NCBI RefSeq assembly: GCF_003324165.1
Contig: NW_025407835.1
Location: forward strand, 654,340 to 718,339
DNA: 64,000 bases
Direction of reading: 5' to 3'
From: Naegleria lovaniensis
Lineage: Eukaryota; Heterolobosea; Eutetramitea; Acrasida; Naegleriidae
The position numbers were made by a program, and so were the translations under genes. Under the pieces are notes generated by a model. The model was not told the DNA's origin and did not search any database. It saw nothing but the letters and a program-made list of their open reading frames with translations. Within the stretch, counting starts at the first letter, position 1. Each line of letters opens with the position of its first letter. Shown one piece after another: positions 42,583 through 53,057 of this stretch.

Positions 42583-43785
42583 TCAAACGAAAATTTGAAC
42601 TCTTTGATTATGGGTGTCACAAAGAAACAATTCTCCTGTCAGTCGATTCAAACAGTGACCATCAGGCAACATGAATTGAGATTCTCCTCGACCTTTGCTC
42701 CCGAAACATTTCACTACTGTTCCATCATGTAAATTCATTACTTGCATTCTGCAGTTCATGTGATCGATCACGAGTAATAGATCTGAGCAGCTGTCAAAAG
42801 TCATTCCTCGTGGAAATGAAAAACATCCTACTGTGGATCCATGAGTTCCAACAGTACGAATGCATTTCCACACAGGCGCTTCTTTGATGCTCGAGTTGTT
42901 GCCAAGTTCATCTGAATTTTCTATCATTCCACTATTTCTGTAAATGTTAATACCACTCGAACTATTGTTACTCACAATCAAATCTCCATTAATGGTATTG
43001 AATTCCAAACCCCAAGGACACCCTTCAACGTAAAATGTTTGTAAAATTTGTCCATTCTCAGAGTCAAGAATTTTCACACAACGATCTGCAAAGTCTCCAA
43101 CAAAGACTTGATTAGGAAATTTTTGCTTGAAAAGTGCAATTCCAGTAACCACTTTAAAATTTGAGCACTTCCATATCATGTCACTCTTTTTGCCATTCTT
43201 CAATATTTCATTTAAATTGTATTTCGAAATGGAATTTCCGTGAGAGGCAAAATATAAGGCATCTTCTTGAACTGTCTCAGTGGCTCGTGAATATTCAGTA
43301 TTTTCGCTATTGAACAACTCCTCAATATATAAATGTCCAGCTTGAACTGTTGAAGAATTTTTAAAATTCATGATTAATTGTTTGGATTCCAAGTCAAAAA
43401 TTAAAATTCGGTCATTACCATTATCGCTCACGCAAAAACATTGGTGCGTGTAGCTAATTTTCACGTCGAGAGGATAACTGAACGTCAATTGTTTGTTCGA
43501 GTGGGCTGCGTACAAAGCACGACTCTTGTGAAATGACATCTTGTCAATTGTGAAAATGTTTTTAAAAGCGAGAGAGAAGGGCTTGTTCCTGGTTTTTCTC
43601 AACTTGGTTTTAAGCTTATCCAACAGCAAACCTCTCGAGGACAACTCGTTCATTGAGGTATAAAATTCATCATTTAATGATGCTTCATGAATGTCATTGT
43701 CAATCAGTACAAGTGTCACAGCTTGTGCATGAATGTTGAAAAAGAAATGAGGATCTTCATGGCTGGAGAGAGAATTTACAAGCAT
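42583..43785 (-). CDS. NHL-repeat beta-propeller protein
   Basis: Intronless, 400 aa, start ATG 43785. It is the third soluble NHL paralogue in the window. Blades include CFCVSDNGNDRILIFDL, QVFVGDFADRCVKIL, DLIVSNNSSSGINIY, LLLVIDHMNCRMQVM and the closing ELFLCDTHNQRVQIFV. The N-terminal 90 residues are helical/charged and lack a signal peptide. It keeps the intact final blade that is missing from the gene at 13622. Function unknown. Confidence 0.85.
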   Translation of the reverse strand: MLVNSLSSHEDPHFFFNIHAQAVTLVLIDNDIHEASLNDEFYTSMNELSSRGLLLDKLKTKLRKTRNKPFSLAFKNIFTIDKMSFHKSRALYAAHSNKQLTFSYPLDVKISYTHQCFCVSDNGNDRILIFDLESKQLIMNFKNSSTVQAGHLYIEELFNSENTEYSRATETVQEDALYFASHGNSISKYNLNEILKNGKKSDMIWKCSNFKVVTGIALFKQKFPNQVFVGDFADRCVKILDSENGQILQTFYVEGCPWGLEFNTINGDLIVSNNSSSGINIYRNSGMIENSDELGNNSSIKEAPVWKCIRTVGTHGSTVGCFSFPRGMTFDSCSDLLLVIDHMNCRMQVMNLHDGTVVKCFGSKGRGESQFMLPDGHCLNRLTGELFLCDTHNQRVQIFV

Positions 43786-43905
43786 TGTTAGTTGATTTTC
43801 TTTTTTTCGTTCATGTTTTTCTGAAAATCCTTCAGCACCAAATTTTTAGTTCTTGGCGCCATTTTAAATTCCTCTCAAGAGAATTCTTTGGACAGAATCA
43901 TCTTC

Positions 43906-44370
43906 TCAATCATGAATTATGGCATCCACTTCAATTTCAACCAAATATTCTTTTCCAATCAATGCACTCACCTCAACCAATGTTGCCACTGGTTTCATGT
44001 CTTGGAAAAACTCAAAGTGAGCTTTGGTAATTTCCTCCCATTGAGAAGCATTGATAACAAACATGCGAGTTCTCACCACGTGCTTTCGTTGAGCTCCAAC
44101 CTTGTTCAAATACCGTTCAATTTTGGAGAGAATGAACGCAGCTTGTTGATAGGGATCATTACAACCCACCACGTTTCCAGTTTCTTCATCGGAGGATACG
44201 GTGCCAGCAACAAAGACTTGATTGCCAACACGAACCACTCGACTGTAACCAACGAGGGATTCCCATTTGGATCCAGAGGAAATGTTGATTCGTGCGGTGG
44301 TTGGAAGTGAAGACAACTCACTGTTGTTGTTGGATGATGGTGATGAAGAAGGTTTTGTTTGTTCAGACAT
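43906..44370 (-). CDS. RIDA: RidA (YjgF/YER057c/UK114) family protein
   Basis: Intronless, 154 aa, start ATG 44370. Residues 1-25 are Ser/Asn-rich; the RidA fold follows: VGYSRVVRVGNQVFVAGTVSSDE, QAAFILSKIERYLNKVGA, VVRTRMFVINASQW, and MKPVATLVEVSALIGKEYLVEIEVDA. The family deaminates reactive enamine/imine intermediates from PLP enzymes; the Arg in VVRTRMF is at the position of the family's active-site Arg. It forms trimers in known members. It lies on the same strand as the NHL gene. Confidence 0.93.
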   Translation of the reverse strand: MSEQTKPSSSPSSNNNSELSSLPTTARINISSGSKWESLVGYSRVVRVGNQVFVAGTVSSDEETGNVVGCNDPYQQAAFILSKIERYLNKVGAQRKHVVRTRMFVINASQWEEITKAHFEFFQDMKPVATLVEVSALIGKEYLVEIEVDAIIHD

Positions 44371-44469
44371 TTTTGTTCTTTTGGTAAACCAACTAGCCGT
44401 TACAAAATGAATTTTAAAAAATTGAAAATTGAAAATTTAAAACGATTTGTTTGTCTACAACGATCATGT

Positions 44470-45300
44470 TCATTCCTTCAAGGTCGAATCGTGTTCCACA
44501 AACGACTTTACTCTCTCCAATCTCTTCAGTGCTTCACGAGCCATATTCGCTTGCGCATGTTCATCATTCGTGTGCATGGATTGCTTGTCCTTCTCAATAT
44601 AACTCTTAACCTTCTCTAATTGTTGATCCAATGAAAGAGTTGCAACAAGAGAAGAACGTTCCGAATTGGATGATGATGATACTTGTTTTTCATTCTCTCC
44701 ACACAATACAATGGGAGCCCATTCCGAGCTATTCAACAGACCCTTCTTTCCTGCAAAACCAATCCTTGCCAAGCCTCTTCCTACAAATTGTCGTTGCCCT
44801 CCTACAAAACACGTCTGCTCCAAATACATGAAACGATCATCATAGGAAATGACTTGAGATTCAATACGAAGCCACCGAAACATTCCAACATCTCTTCTAA
44901 ATTGAAAGGAGATTCCCATCAGCAGAGGATTAGCCTTTAAAACACTTTTAGCTCGGGTCCACATTTGAGTCGTAAAGCCATAGCTAATTCTTGCAAATTC
45001 TAACGCCGTAAGATATTGAGCATTATTTAAATGTAAATTCCAATCCACATCCAAAGGTGTTACTAAATAGTGAGTAATGTGTTTCGAGGTGGGAATAATG
45101 CTATGATAGACATCGGGAGCGTGATGGTGTTGTGAATGTTGTTGTTGCGAAATATCATGATCGTCATCTTTCTTTTTCCTGCTTGATGTAGGAAAGTGTT
45201 CTTGCTTCAACAAATCATCTCGAGTTAGGAGCAAGTGTTGTTTGGATTTGAAGAGAAAAACCACGATGAGAAGCCACACAAAACGAATCCAGTCAAACAT
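44470..45300 (-). CDS. THEM6-like hotdog thioesterase, membrane-anchored
   Basis: Intronless, 276 aa, start ATG 45300. Residues 3-17 form a short signal anchor (DWIRFVWLLIVVFLF). A His/Gln/Asp-rich linker follows. The hotdog domain (about 75-200) has VTPLDVDWNLHLNNAQYL, the THEM6/4HBT-type motif with the catalytic-site Asp and the NxH-like turn, then FQFRRDVGMFRWLRIESQV and GGQRQFVGRGLARIGF. The C-terminal 60 residues are helical and charged. THEM6 relatives sit at the ER and act on acyl-thioesters; substrate is unknown. Confidence 0.82.
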   Translation of the reverse strand: MFDWIRFVWLLIVVFLFKSKQHLLLTRDDLLKQEHFPTSSRKKKDDDHDISQQQHSQHHHAPDVYHSIIPTSKHITHYLVTPLDVDWNLHLNNAQYLTALEFARISYGFTTQMWTRAKSVLKANPLLMGISFQFRRDVGMFRWLRIESQVISYDDRFMYLEQTCFVGGQRQFVGRGLARIGFAGKKGLLNSSEWAPIVLCGENEKQVSSSSNSERSSLVATLSLDQQLEKVKSYIEKDKQSMHTNDEHAQANMAREALKRLERVKSFVEHDSTLKE

Positions 45301-45959
45301 TTCTTTTGGTTTTTTTAATTGTGTTTTGGATTTCGAGTTCTTTTGTGGTAAATTTCAACAATTTGAAATTGTTGGTTTGAAGACTTTTTTGGTCCACATG
45401 GGAAAGATGGATCTTGACATACCTTCACTTGTATCATCACCCAGTCTCTCAACATGTTATAATTATTCAGTGAATAAGAGCTATCTGACTTTCAATCACA
45501 ATGACTTGTACCTTTACAATTTTCCAAATTCTATAATAGCCGTCTCCATTTGTAATAACGTTTACCAAAGATTGTACATTTTGAAATGATATTCAAGTGC
45601 ATCTCACCTCGAGAGATCTGTATGAAAATGTGACAAATAACCATACCAAGATGAGAGATTTCTACACTAAAATTCATGTCAAACTGTCACAATTACTTGC
45701 AACGTCGGAACAACCCTTAAACTTGTGAGCTACACGGGCGTGTGGTAGACAATGGACGGTACATTATCTCTTCTTAATTGAAAAAAGAACCTCAACAACA
45801 CATCACCAACACCTTACATCAACGCTTGTCAAGAAATTTCATCAAGGCGATTTGCAAAGATTTCAACAACAACAACAGATTCACGACAACAATCAATCCG
45901 CGGTTCAAACTCTTCTGAAATCTGCACAGGGGCGTTCGGCTTTTTCCTTCAACAATTTA
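45301..45959. other. Divergent intergenic 45301-45959
   Basis: A gap between the thioesterase (minus) and the F-box/pseudo-Ras gene (plus). The frame of the right-hand gene is open from TTG 45852 but its first ATG is 45960; an upstream exon cannot be excluded. No RNA gene is apparent. Confidence 0.5.
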
Positions 45960-48900
45960 ATGATTACGACAACCTCTACTTCTTCAACAAGTAGTAAAAT
46001 ACGACAAACGAATACTAATAATAATAACAAATCTTCCTCACCTCCAAACAAACGAAGACGAAAACGAGGAATTTCAAATACAAAATTGTTGGAACAGGCT
46101 TCAAGCGGAGGTCAAAAACAATTTCAAAAGCAGCCTTCCTACATTAGAGGAAAACAACCAACGACACCATCAAAAAGTATTTCAAGTCATCCATCTAAAA
46201 ACATCAACAATAACACGACAACAACACCTGTTGCAGATACATCTTGTATCATCCACCAAACAAGCATTCAAGCATCAAACAAGCATCATCCAACTTCTCT
46301 TGAACAACAAGATTCAAAAGTACTTCCGCCCCAATTGAAACTACTAAGAGATCATACAGGATCTTTGGTGTGTTCAAAACAATCATCAACACTTCAGCCA
46401 AGATCTCGAGTCATCATCCAATACAGACCCGAAATGCCCAATAAGAAGAGAGGTTCTTTAATATTGACTTGCTCAAGTGGAGGTGAAGAGGAAACGAACA
46501 ACAGTCATCATATTCAAGGAATTGAACACTGCACTGGGACAGCAAAGAAGGAAGGTTTTGAGACAAAAGCAATTGTCCATCCATCTGATAACATTGTTGA
46601 GAAGTGTCACCATTGTGATGATTTGTGCTCGTCCAATGAAAACAACAACAACAACACTAGCCACTCGTTGATGCCACAACCTTCAAGCATCTCTTCTCCT
46701 GTATCTGAAGCCACAACACCCGAGGATGTTGTTGTGAGTTTGAATACTTGTGGCCTTAATACGACTAAGGCTACTTCTAACAATCATCCATCGACAACTA
46801 GAAGTCGCTCCAATTCCAAGACGATGTCATTGAGTATCAAGATTGATGATACTAACATATCTTCTGTTGTCATGATTAACTCCAAAACCACGAATGATCC
46901 TTCGATTGTGGTCACTCCTCCAATGCCTTCAACACCAAAGCATGATTCCGAGTCACAACATGCCTCATCGACATCATTCAGCACCAACAAACCCTCCACA
47001 GGTATTCTTTCACGACTACTTGCTGTGAGAAAGAATACAATCTTAATCAATTCAAACTCAGAAAGTCCAACTCATGAACCTCCTACTCGTTCATCATCGA
47101 GATTTAGAAAATGGAAGAAACATGCACGTTCTCAAAGCATGTCTCACTCTTCATCCAATGCTGCCTCAAGTAATGCATCCACAAGTGTGAGTAGTACATG
47201 TGGTAATTCATCCTCAACTGTGAGCAGTTTCTCCAGTAGCAAAAGTGTAGGAAATAGTTCGAGCCGAGAATACTTCTCATCTTCAAGGACATGCTCAGAA
47301 TTTGATTCTCATGGACATTCATCGTCATGCTTGACCAATAGTCAGCATAGCGACTCTCCTCAACATCACACCAAATGCCAAGATCTTCCCTCTTCGTCAA
47401 ACCAATCTAAAAAAAGCATTTCTCAAAGAAGAAGCAAAATACACCAGCAAAAAATGACAGAAGTCCAAGCCAGCTGTCACCCTTCAAATTCTCATCATGC
47501 AATGTTTCAAGCCGCTCCAAGCAGAGAAACAACAGCAACTGTGTTTGTTGAGGGTGATGATGGCTTGGATGGCGGTGTGATACCATCAACAACTACAACA
47601 TCGCCGAGAAGTACTACAACTTCCAGTACCACACAACAAACCGCAAGAAACTACAAAAACGTTTTTTTGAATATGGTAGATGATCATATTACTTTGTTTT
47701 TGAAAAAGAATTCTTTCAGAAACAGCCACAACAGCTCTTCAATAATGATTGATGCCTCTCAAACATCATCTCGGAAGTTAACATTGGCTGATTGTCCTCC
47801 TGAAATTTTGCTTTACATTGCAAGTTTTGTTTTAACCACGATCAATTGTTGTGATTATCCAACGGAAAAAGCTTCATCACCTGTTGGAATTATTGTTGGT
47901 TCGGCATTCAATTTTTCAACATCTAGTTTATCACCTTCTGGATTCATGTATGATTCAAGTAGCAACATGTCATCAAGAAGCGGCAGACATTCGTCAACTT
48001 TGAAAAGGTTCGAATATTATCCTAAATATACCATGTTTCCGAAAGAGTTGACACGAGATTATTTCAGCTTGATGTTAACCTGTAAAGCGTTTTATTATGC
48101 ACTCAACTTTGATCCAGATATTAAGAATGAAATGAAAAATGGATTGATTGAAGGATTTTGGGAGTATATTCTTTTTTGGCATTATGTCTATCCAAATTTT
48201 GCATCAATTGACAAGATGGATGATTTCATGACAGACGTAAGGTTAAGAAAACCACCAGAACTTTCCTACAAGAGAATTTATCAATATGTGAACATGCAAG
48301 TACAACAAATCAAGGTACAAATTCCTAAAAAGAAAAACTCATTTGACCCTACCAATTACTTTTATCTGTTAGTAGCGGGTGTGAACAGTCTTGTCATCCA
48401 AACAATTAGAGCTTTATTCTATGAAAGTAAGTGAGAATTTTTTAACACAAAGAATTAATAATTTGTTTCTGAGCATTTGTTGTTAGAATGATGCACATGT
48501 CACAAAATAGGCAAATCTGATTTCGAATGTAAAAGCATTCGATTCGATGGAGAAGAATACAAAGTGCGGATTGAATCTTGCAGTTTTATGGATTACTCTC
48601 TTGCTCCAAACTGTGCTGAATATAAATTCAGAGGAACAGATGGTATTCTATTTGTTTGTTACATGTCAAGTCGAAAATCACTTGATGCCATGATCAAGTA
48701 TATTGAGAAATGCATTGACTTTCGAAAAAAAGATGATGCCCGAACGACAATGGACCCACCAGCAGCCATCATTATGGGCAACATTACTAACAACACGACC
48801 ATTCAAGAACTCACAATTGATGATCTCATAGAAGTGAAGAATACTTACTCCTATTTCATCAGAGACGTAGTGATTGTGAATACAGATACCCTTGAAAACA

Positions 48901-49073
48901 TTCAAACCTCATTTGAGAAGGTAGCAACCATGATGTACAGAACTAAAATGAAGAGCTATGTAAATACCATTCCAATTATTGAGGAAACCCTTAGAAAAGA
49001 TGAGGAGACACTAACTTTAGATATAAGGAAAGGAAAACGACGACACACTCAACAGCGATGCTCCGTCATGTAG
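45960..49073 (+). CDS. F-box/pseudo-Ras fusion with CAAX box
   Basis: Exons 45960..48426 and 48511..49073, about 1009 aa; ATG 45960 is the first in frame. Residues 1-600 are Ser/Thr/Asn-rich and disordered. An F-box-like segment follows (LADCPPEILLYIASFV, about 608-625; FSLMLTCKAFYYAL). Near 800 a Ras-like domain begins: VAGVNSLVIQTIRALF aligns with the Ras P-loop [16 protein letters not shown] of the gene at 9522 but lacks the GKS. DTAG is absent and the NKxD position is degenerate (IIMGNITNN), though FRGTDGILFVCYM keeps the Ras beta strand. It ends QRCSVM, a CAAX box. It is likely a non-nucleotide-binding relative of the 9522 protein. Confidence 0.78.
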
Positions 49074-49336
49074 TAGGTCTTTTTACTCTCTGTGACATTT
49101 GCTACCTTTTCTAACTGACGATACATGAATCAAAGTTTTCACCAACATTTCACACGATACAACAACCTTGAAATCAACCTGCTGTACTTTAGAAAACATG
49201 TTCTTCCTCTAGATTCTCTTAAACAAACAATATGATGAATGTTTTTGTATTTCACACAACAACAAGTAAAATTCAAGGAACAAGATTTCATGAACACCTG
49301 AAGTGGATGATGAACCTTTTCTCAAACATCAAAAAA

Positions 49337-51220
49337 ATGTACAACAACAAACCAACACTTGGCTATCCAACTCAACCACAGCAACAAGGAACCTATCCGG
49401 GATCAACATCCACACAACAGGGAATGATGAATAACAGTTTTTATGGAACCATTCCACAACAAACCATGATGTACAACAATCCAAGTATGAACAATTCCTC
49501 CTACATGATGATGAGTAATAATCCATCCACAATGAACAATAACGTCATGTACAATAATTATGGTACAACTACTACCAATAACAACATGATGATGGTGAAT
49601 AATGCCCAACCATTCAACACTGCCGGATCTATGAATAATAATAATTTTATGAACAATAATTTCAACAACATTCCAACACCGAATAACATGATGGTGATGG
49701 GCAACAACCCATCATCAACCAATGTTGGTGGTGTTACTAACAACATCACTAGTTCTTCAAATGTTGGAATGACGACAACAACGACATTGCCTCCACTTCC
49801 TGTGAATCTCAAAAAACCTCGAGTTCATATCATTCCTTCACTCACGCCAAATGAAAAGCCTTTATCCATCAAGACTCTTGCTGAGCTCTCGCTACCCAGA
49901 TGGATCATTCCATATCAATTGAAAATGAGCTCCAAATATTCGAGTACTGGGAATACCATTGCTTGTTTGAGTGAAGAAGGAGAAACAGCTGGTCTTGCAG
50001 GAGTTTGTACGAATTCGGAAGAACAACCATTTGTACAGATCATGTTCAAGGAGAAGGTTAGAGTTTCCCGAATGATTATTAGCCCATGTATTGCTTCTTC
50101 ATGGGGAAGTCAATATTTAGAAGGGTGTGTGGTGGAGTATGAAACAGATAATGGTCAATGGAATCAATTGGCAACTGTGACATTCCAAAACGGATTGAAA
50201 ACTTTAGATCTATCTTGGAGTAATGTTATTTCTGCAAGTACATTTAGAGTTAGGAAAAATGGAACAGGTTATATTGGTATTGGTGTGTGGAGATTATTTG
50301 GTATTTGTCAATATGACGAAGAGGAGCCAATTGAGGAACAAGTGAGTGATGAAATTGATTCTGCAAGAACGATGGATTTACTGTGCCTTCCTTATAATTT
50401 GAAAATGAGTTCCAAATATTCTTCGTGTGACAACTCGACGGCAGCATTGTGGGATGAAAGTAACTTGGGTACAGGTGCTGGTACATGCTCTGAAAATAAT
50501 GCATATATTGAAGCTGCATTTAAGGGACCTCAATATTTCACTCATATCAGATTGAAACCACTTGTAGCTTCTGGTTGGGGAAGCTCCTACACGAGCAACA
50601 CGTTATTGGAGTTCTCAGAAAACGGACTTGAATGGAGAACATGTATGAGCCTAGTTGACATTACTGAAAATCAACCAATTATTACTCTTCGCAGTCCTGT
50701 TTTGGCTTCAAATTGGCGAATTAGAAGAGAAGCTGCTGGTTATGTTGGAGTTGGTCTTTTGAAATTCTATACATTCAAACCATATTACAATCCTTATTCA
50801 CAACCTGCCCAGCAGCCCAATCCTCTCAAATATACTCTAACTATGAGCAGCAAGTACGTACAATGCCAAAATACTTTTGAAATTCTTCAAGAAGAAACAA
50901 AAACCGGTGGTGCTGGAACAGATAAAGACACAGACGCTTGGATTCAAGCTAATTTGGATGATATTTACAACATTTATGCTCTCAAGATTCGACCAATTCA
51001 ATTACCAGAGTGGGGCATAAAATATTTGCAAACAGCGACAGTGGACTGTTCTGTGGACGGATCAACCTGGGTCAATGTGAAAACTTTACCTCAAGTGGAA
51101 CCAGCTGTTAATGTTGTATCCATTTCAAGAGTTCCTGCAAAATATATTAGAATTTCTATGAAGCACGATCAAGGTACATTCGTTGGTTTGGGAACTTTTA
51201 AGGTTTATGGCTACAAGTAA
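49337..51220 (+). CDS. Protein with three discoidin-like (F5/8 C-type) domains
   Basis: Intronless, 627 aa if started at ATG 49337, which follows six A residues; ATG 49232 is in frame and adds 35 residues unlike the rest. Residues 1-175 are Asn/Met/Gln/Thr-rich and disordered. Three related jelly-roll units follow, each opening with LKMSSKYSS or LTMSSKYVQ and containing a W-G-x-x-Y strand (ASSWGSQYL, ASGWGSSYT, LPEWGIKYL) and a GxxGVG/GIGVWRLF closing strand. This pattern fits discoidin/F5-8C carbohydrate- or lipid-binding domains. There is no signal peptide, so it is cytosolic or released unconventionally, as with amoeba discoidins. Confidence 0.78.
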   Translation: MYNNKPTLGYPTQPQQQGTYPGSTSTQQGMMNNSFYGTIPQQTMMYNNPSMNNSSYMMMSNNPSTMNNNVMYNNYGTTTTNNNMMMVNNAQPFNTAGSMNNNNFMNNNFNNIPTPNNMMVMGNNPSSTNVGGVTNNITSSSNVGMTTTTTLPPLPVNLKKPRVHIIPSLTPNEKPLSIKTLAELSLPRWIIPYQLKMSSKYSSTGNTIACLSEEGETAGLAGVCTNSEEQPFVQIMFKEKVRVSRMIISPCIASSWGSQYLEGCVVEYETDNGQWNQLATVTFQNGLKTLDLSWSNVISASTFRVRKNGTGYIGIGVWRLFGICQYDEEEPIEEQVSDEIDSARTMDLLCLPYNLKMSSKYSSCDNSTAALWDESNLGTGAGTCSENNAYIEAAFKGPQYFTHIRLKPLVASGWGSSYTSNTLLEFSENGLEWRTCMSLVDITENQPIITLRSPVLASNWRIRREAAGYVGVGLLKFYTFKPYYNPYSQPAQQPNPLKYTLTMSSKYVQCQNTFEILQEETKTGGAGTDKDTDAWIQANLDDIYNIYALKIRPIQLPEWGIKYLQTATVDCSVDGSTWVNVKTLPQVEPAVNVVSISRVPAKYIRISMKHDQGTFVGLGTFKVYGYK

Positions 51221-51274
51221 TCAATAACAGATTACTATGATTTGTTAAACTAATTTGAAATCCATTATAAGATC

Positions 51275-52429
51275 TCACTCAGAATCAACAAGATTTTGAC
51301 AGATTGGCTTGTAATTTGTTTTCTCTCCATTAACGTACAGAAAATCAGTAGCCTTTGTAAATTCCAAATTTTTCCAATTCCATGGAAATGAGATATAAAA
51401 CAATATCCTTTTTGATAGATCGATTTTGGTAAGGGAATAGAATTTGTAATACACTTACCATTTACCCCAACCATTTCCATGGAGAACTGCTGGATAATTA
51501 CTGTGAGGCACAAACTCTAACCAGAAGTCAGCATGTGTTGCCTTCGCCTCTTCTTCATGCACTGGTGGGTTATAGCTACCTCGAACCAGTATCTCATGTG
51601 TCTGTACCTCCAGCAGTGACAAAAACAAATCACCCTTGTAATCCAAAGTGAGATAATCTCGTGCTTGAGTCAACCAAACATATGCAGTCATTCCTTGATC
51701 ATCAAATAAATCATCCTTGATATCTTGAGGCAATGCAAGAATTTTCTTATACAAGTCCAATAATGCTGATTGACGACCTATAAAACCACCAGAGTTTAGG
51801 TATTTAAATCTCGTTGGAGATGATGGGTATTCTTTTTGACAAAAAGAGTTACCTCCCCATCGTTTTATAGCACTCTCAACCACTCCAAATGGATGACAAT
51901 TCATTTCTGCGTTGAAAACAATTGAATAATTGGAAAAGTGATTTACAAATTTTGAAATAATAGCTTCTGCATGTTGCAATACAACAACATCATACGCATC
52001 CAAGAACATCAAAATGGCATTTGGATTTTTGACTTTTTCTAAGGCTTCGAAAATGATATCAATTTTTTGTGAGAGAGTGAACTTCTCCATTCCATATCCT
52101 AAAATATTGAAATTGATTCCATTTCTCAAAGCAGAATACAATAATTTGCAAGCATTTTCATTGAGTTTTGTTGCAATGGTGATGGGATAAAATTCTTCTC
52201 CAAGAACATTCATTGGAACCATTTCCGTAAACGATTTGAAGCTAGTTGGTAGAAATGGTAGTTGGGAAACCTCTTCAAACGGTTCCTGCTGTCCGTCATT
52301 AATTTCATTCTCTTCCGAAACACTGGATATTGATCTGAGCTTGAAGATGAACACCAACAAACACACGTTTGCCAAAACGAACATGACGACCACGAACTTG
52401 AGAAGCCTAAAAGGAGAGAATTGAGGCAT
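51275..52429 (-). CDS. PLOD-type glycosyltransferase, type II membrane protein (copy 1, with intron)
   Basis: Minus-strand exons 51459..52429 and 51275..51407, 367 aa. The start is ATG 52429 after six A residues; longer upstream frames lack support. Residues 8-32 are a signal anchor (LLKFVVVMFVLANVCLLVFIF). The domain resembles the glycosyltransferase part of procollagen lysyl hydroxylases: ITIATKLNENACKLL, MFLDAYDVVVL (DxxD metal motif), FNAEMNCHPFG, LNSGGFIGR, DDQGMTAYVW, LHGNGWGKW. It probably acts in the Golgi/ER lumen on a glycoprotein. The 51-nt intron falls in GKW; the copy at 57036 has no intron there. Donor and acceptor were chosen by matching that copy. Confidence 0.85.
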
Positions 52430-53057
52430 TTTTTTAATTGTCCCGACTGATCTCCCGCGCATTAAGGTCACAAACGATCTCATCATCTCAATCAGGAGAA
52501 CGATAACGAGCAAGTTGAAATCTTTTTGAGGGTTATTCGAAAGACATAATAAGGAGCAAGTCCAGTTGCGAAGCTTCGCCTCGCACAAAACACTGAAGAT
52601 TGCTCTTTTAAGCCGTTTTTAAAGAGCAATGATGAAGATTGCTCTTTTAAGCCGTTTTTTTCCTTAATTTTCTCTTTTCCAGATCGGCATTCATTAACAA
52701 GTGTTGTGGTTTTGGCCATCTCAAAATCAATTCCCACCACCCCATTCAATTTCATTAAGGAAGACCGATCTCAAAACTCCGTTCCGAGTTAATTGAGCAC
52801 AGTATCTCCCTCCAACACATTTTTTGCAAAGTTTGAATTCAAGTATTTCCAGATTCACAACGGGTAGCTCACGGAATTTGGCAAAAACCCCAAAAAGTTG
52901 GTGTGACGGCATCTGTGGCACCCCTGTGCGAAGAAGACTTGCTCGTCTTATTTGTATTAAGGATGGTATCAAAAGAGCGAGCGAACTCAGTTGATGACCT
53001 CTCACAGTACTAACACAGTTTGATAACAAAGATTTTTTCGCGAATAACACAAAAAAA
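52430..53057. other. Divergent intergenic 52430-53057 with a repeat/hairpin
   Basis: This lies between the glycosyltransferase (minus) and the receptor kinase (plus). It holds a 39-bp-period direct repeat with an internal hairpin at 52594-52659. No ORF is supported. Confidence 0.55.
52594..52659. repeat. 39-bp tandem direct repeat (1.7 copies) with 10-bp inverted repeat
   Basis: A 27-bp word starting TGAAGATTGCTCTTTTAAG occurs exactly at 52594-52620 and 52633-52659. Between and within them ATTGCTCTTT (52599-52608) pairs with AAAGAGCAAT (52621-52630) across a 12-nt loop, a perfect 10-bp stem. Confidence 0.9.
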
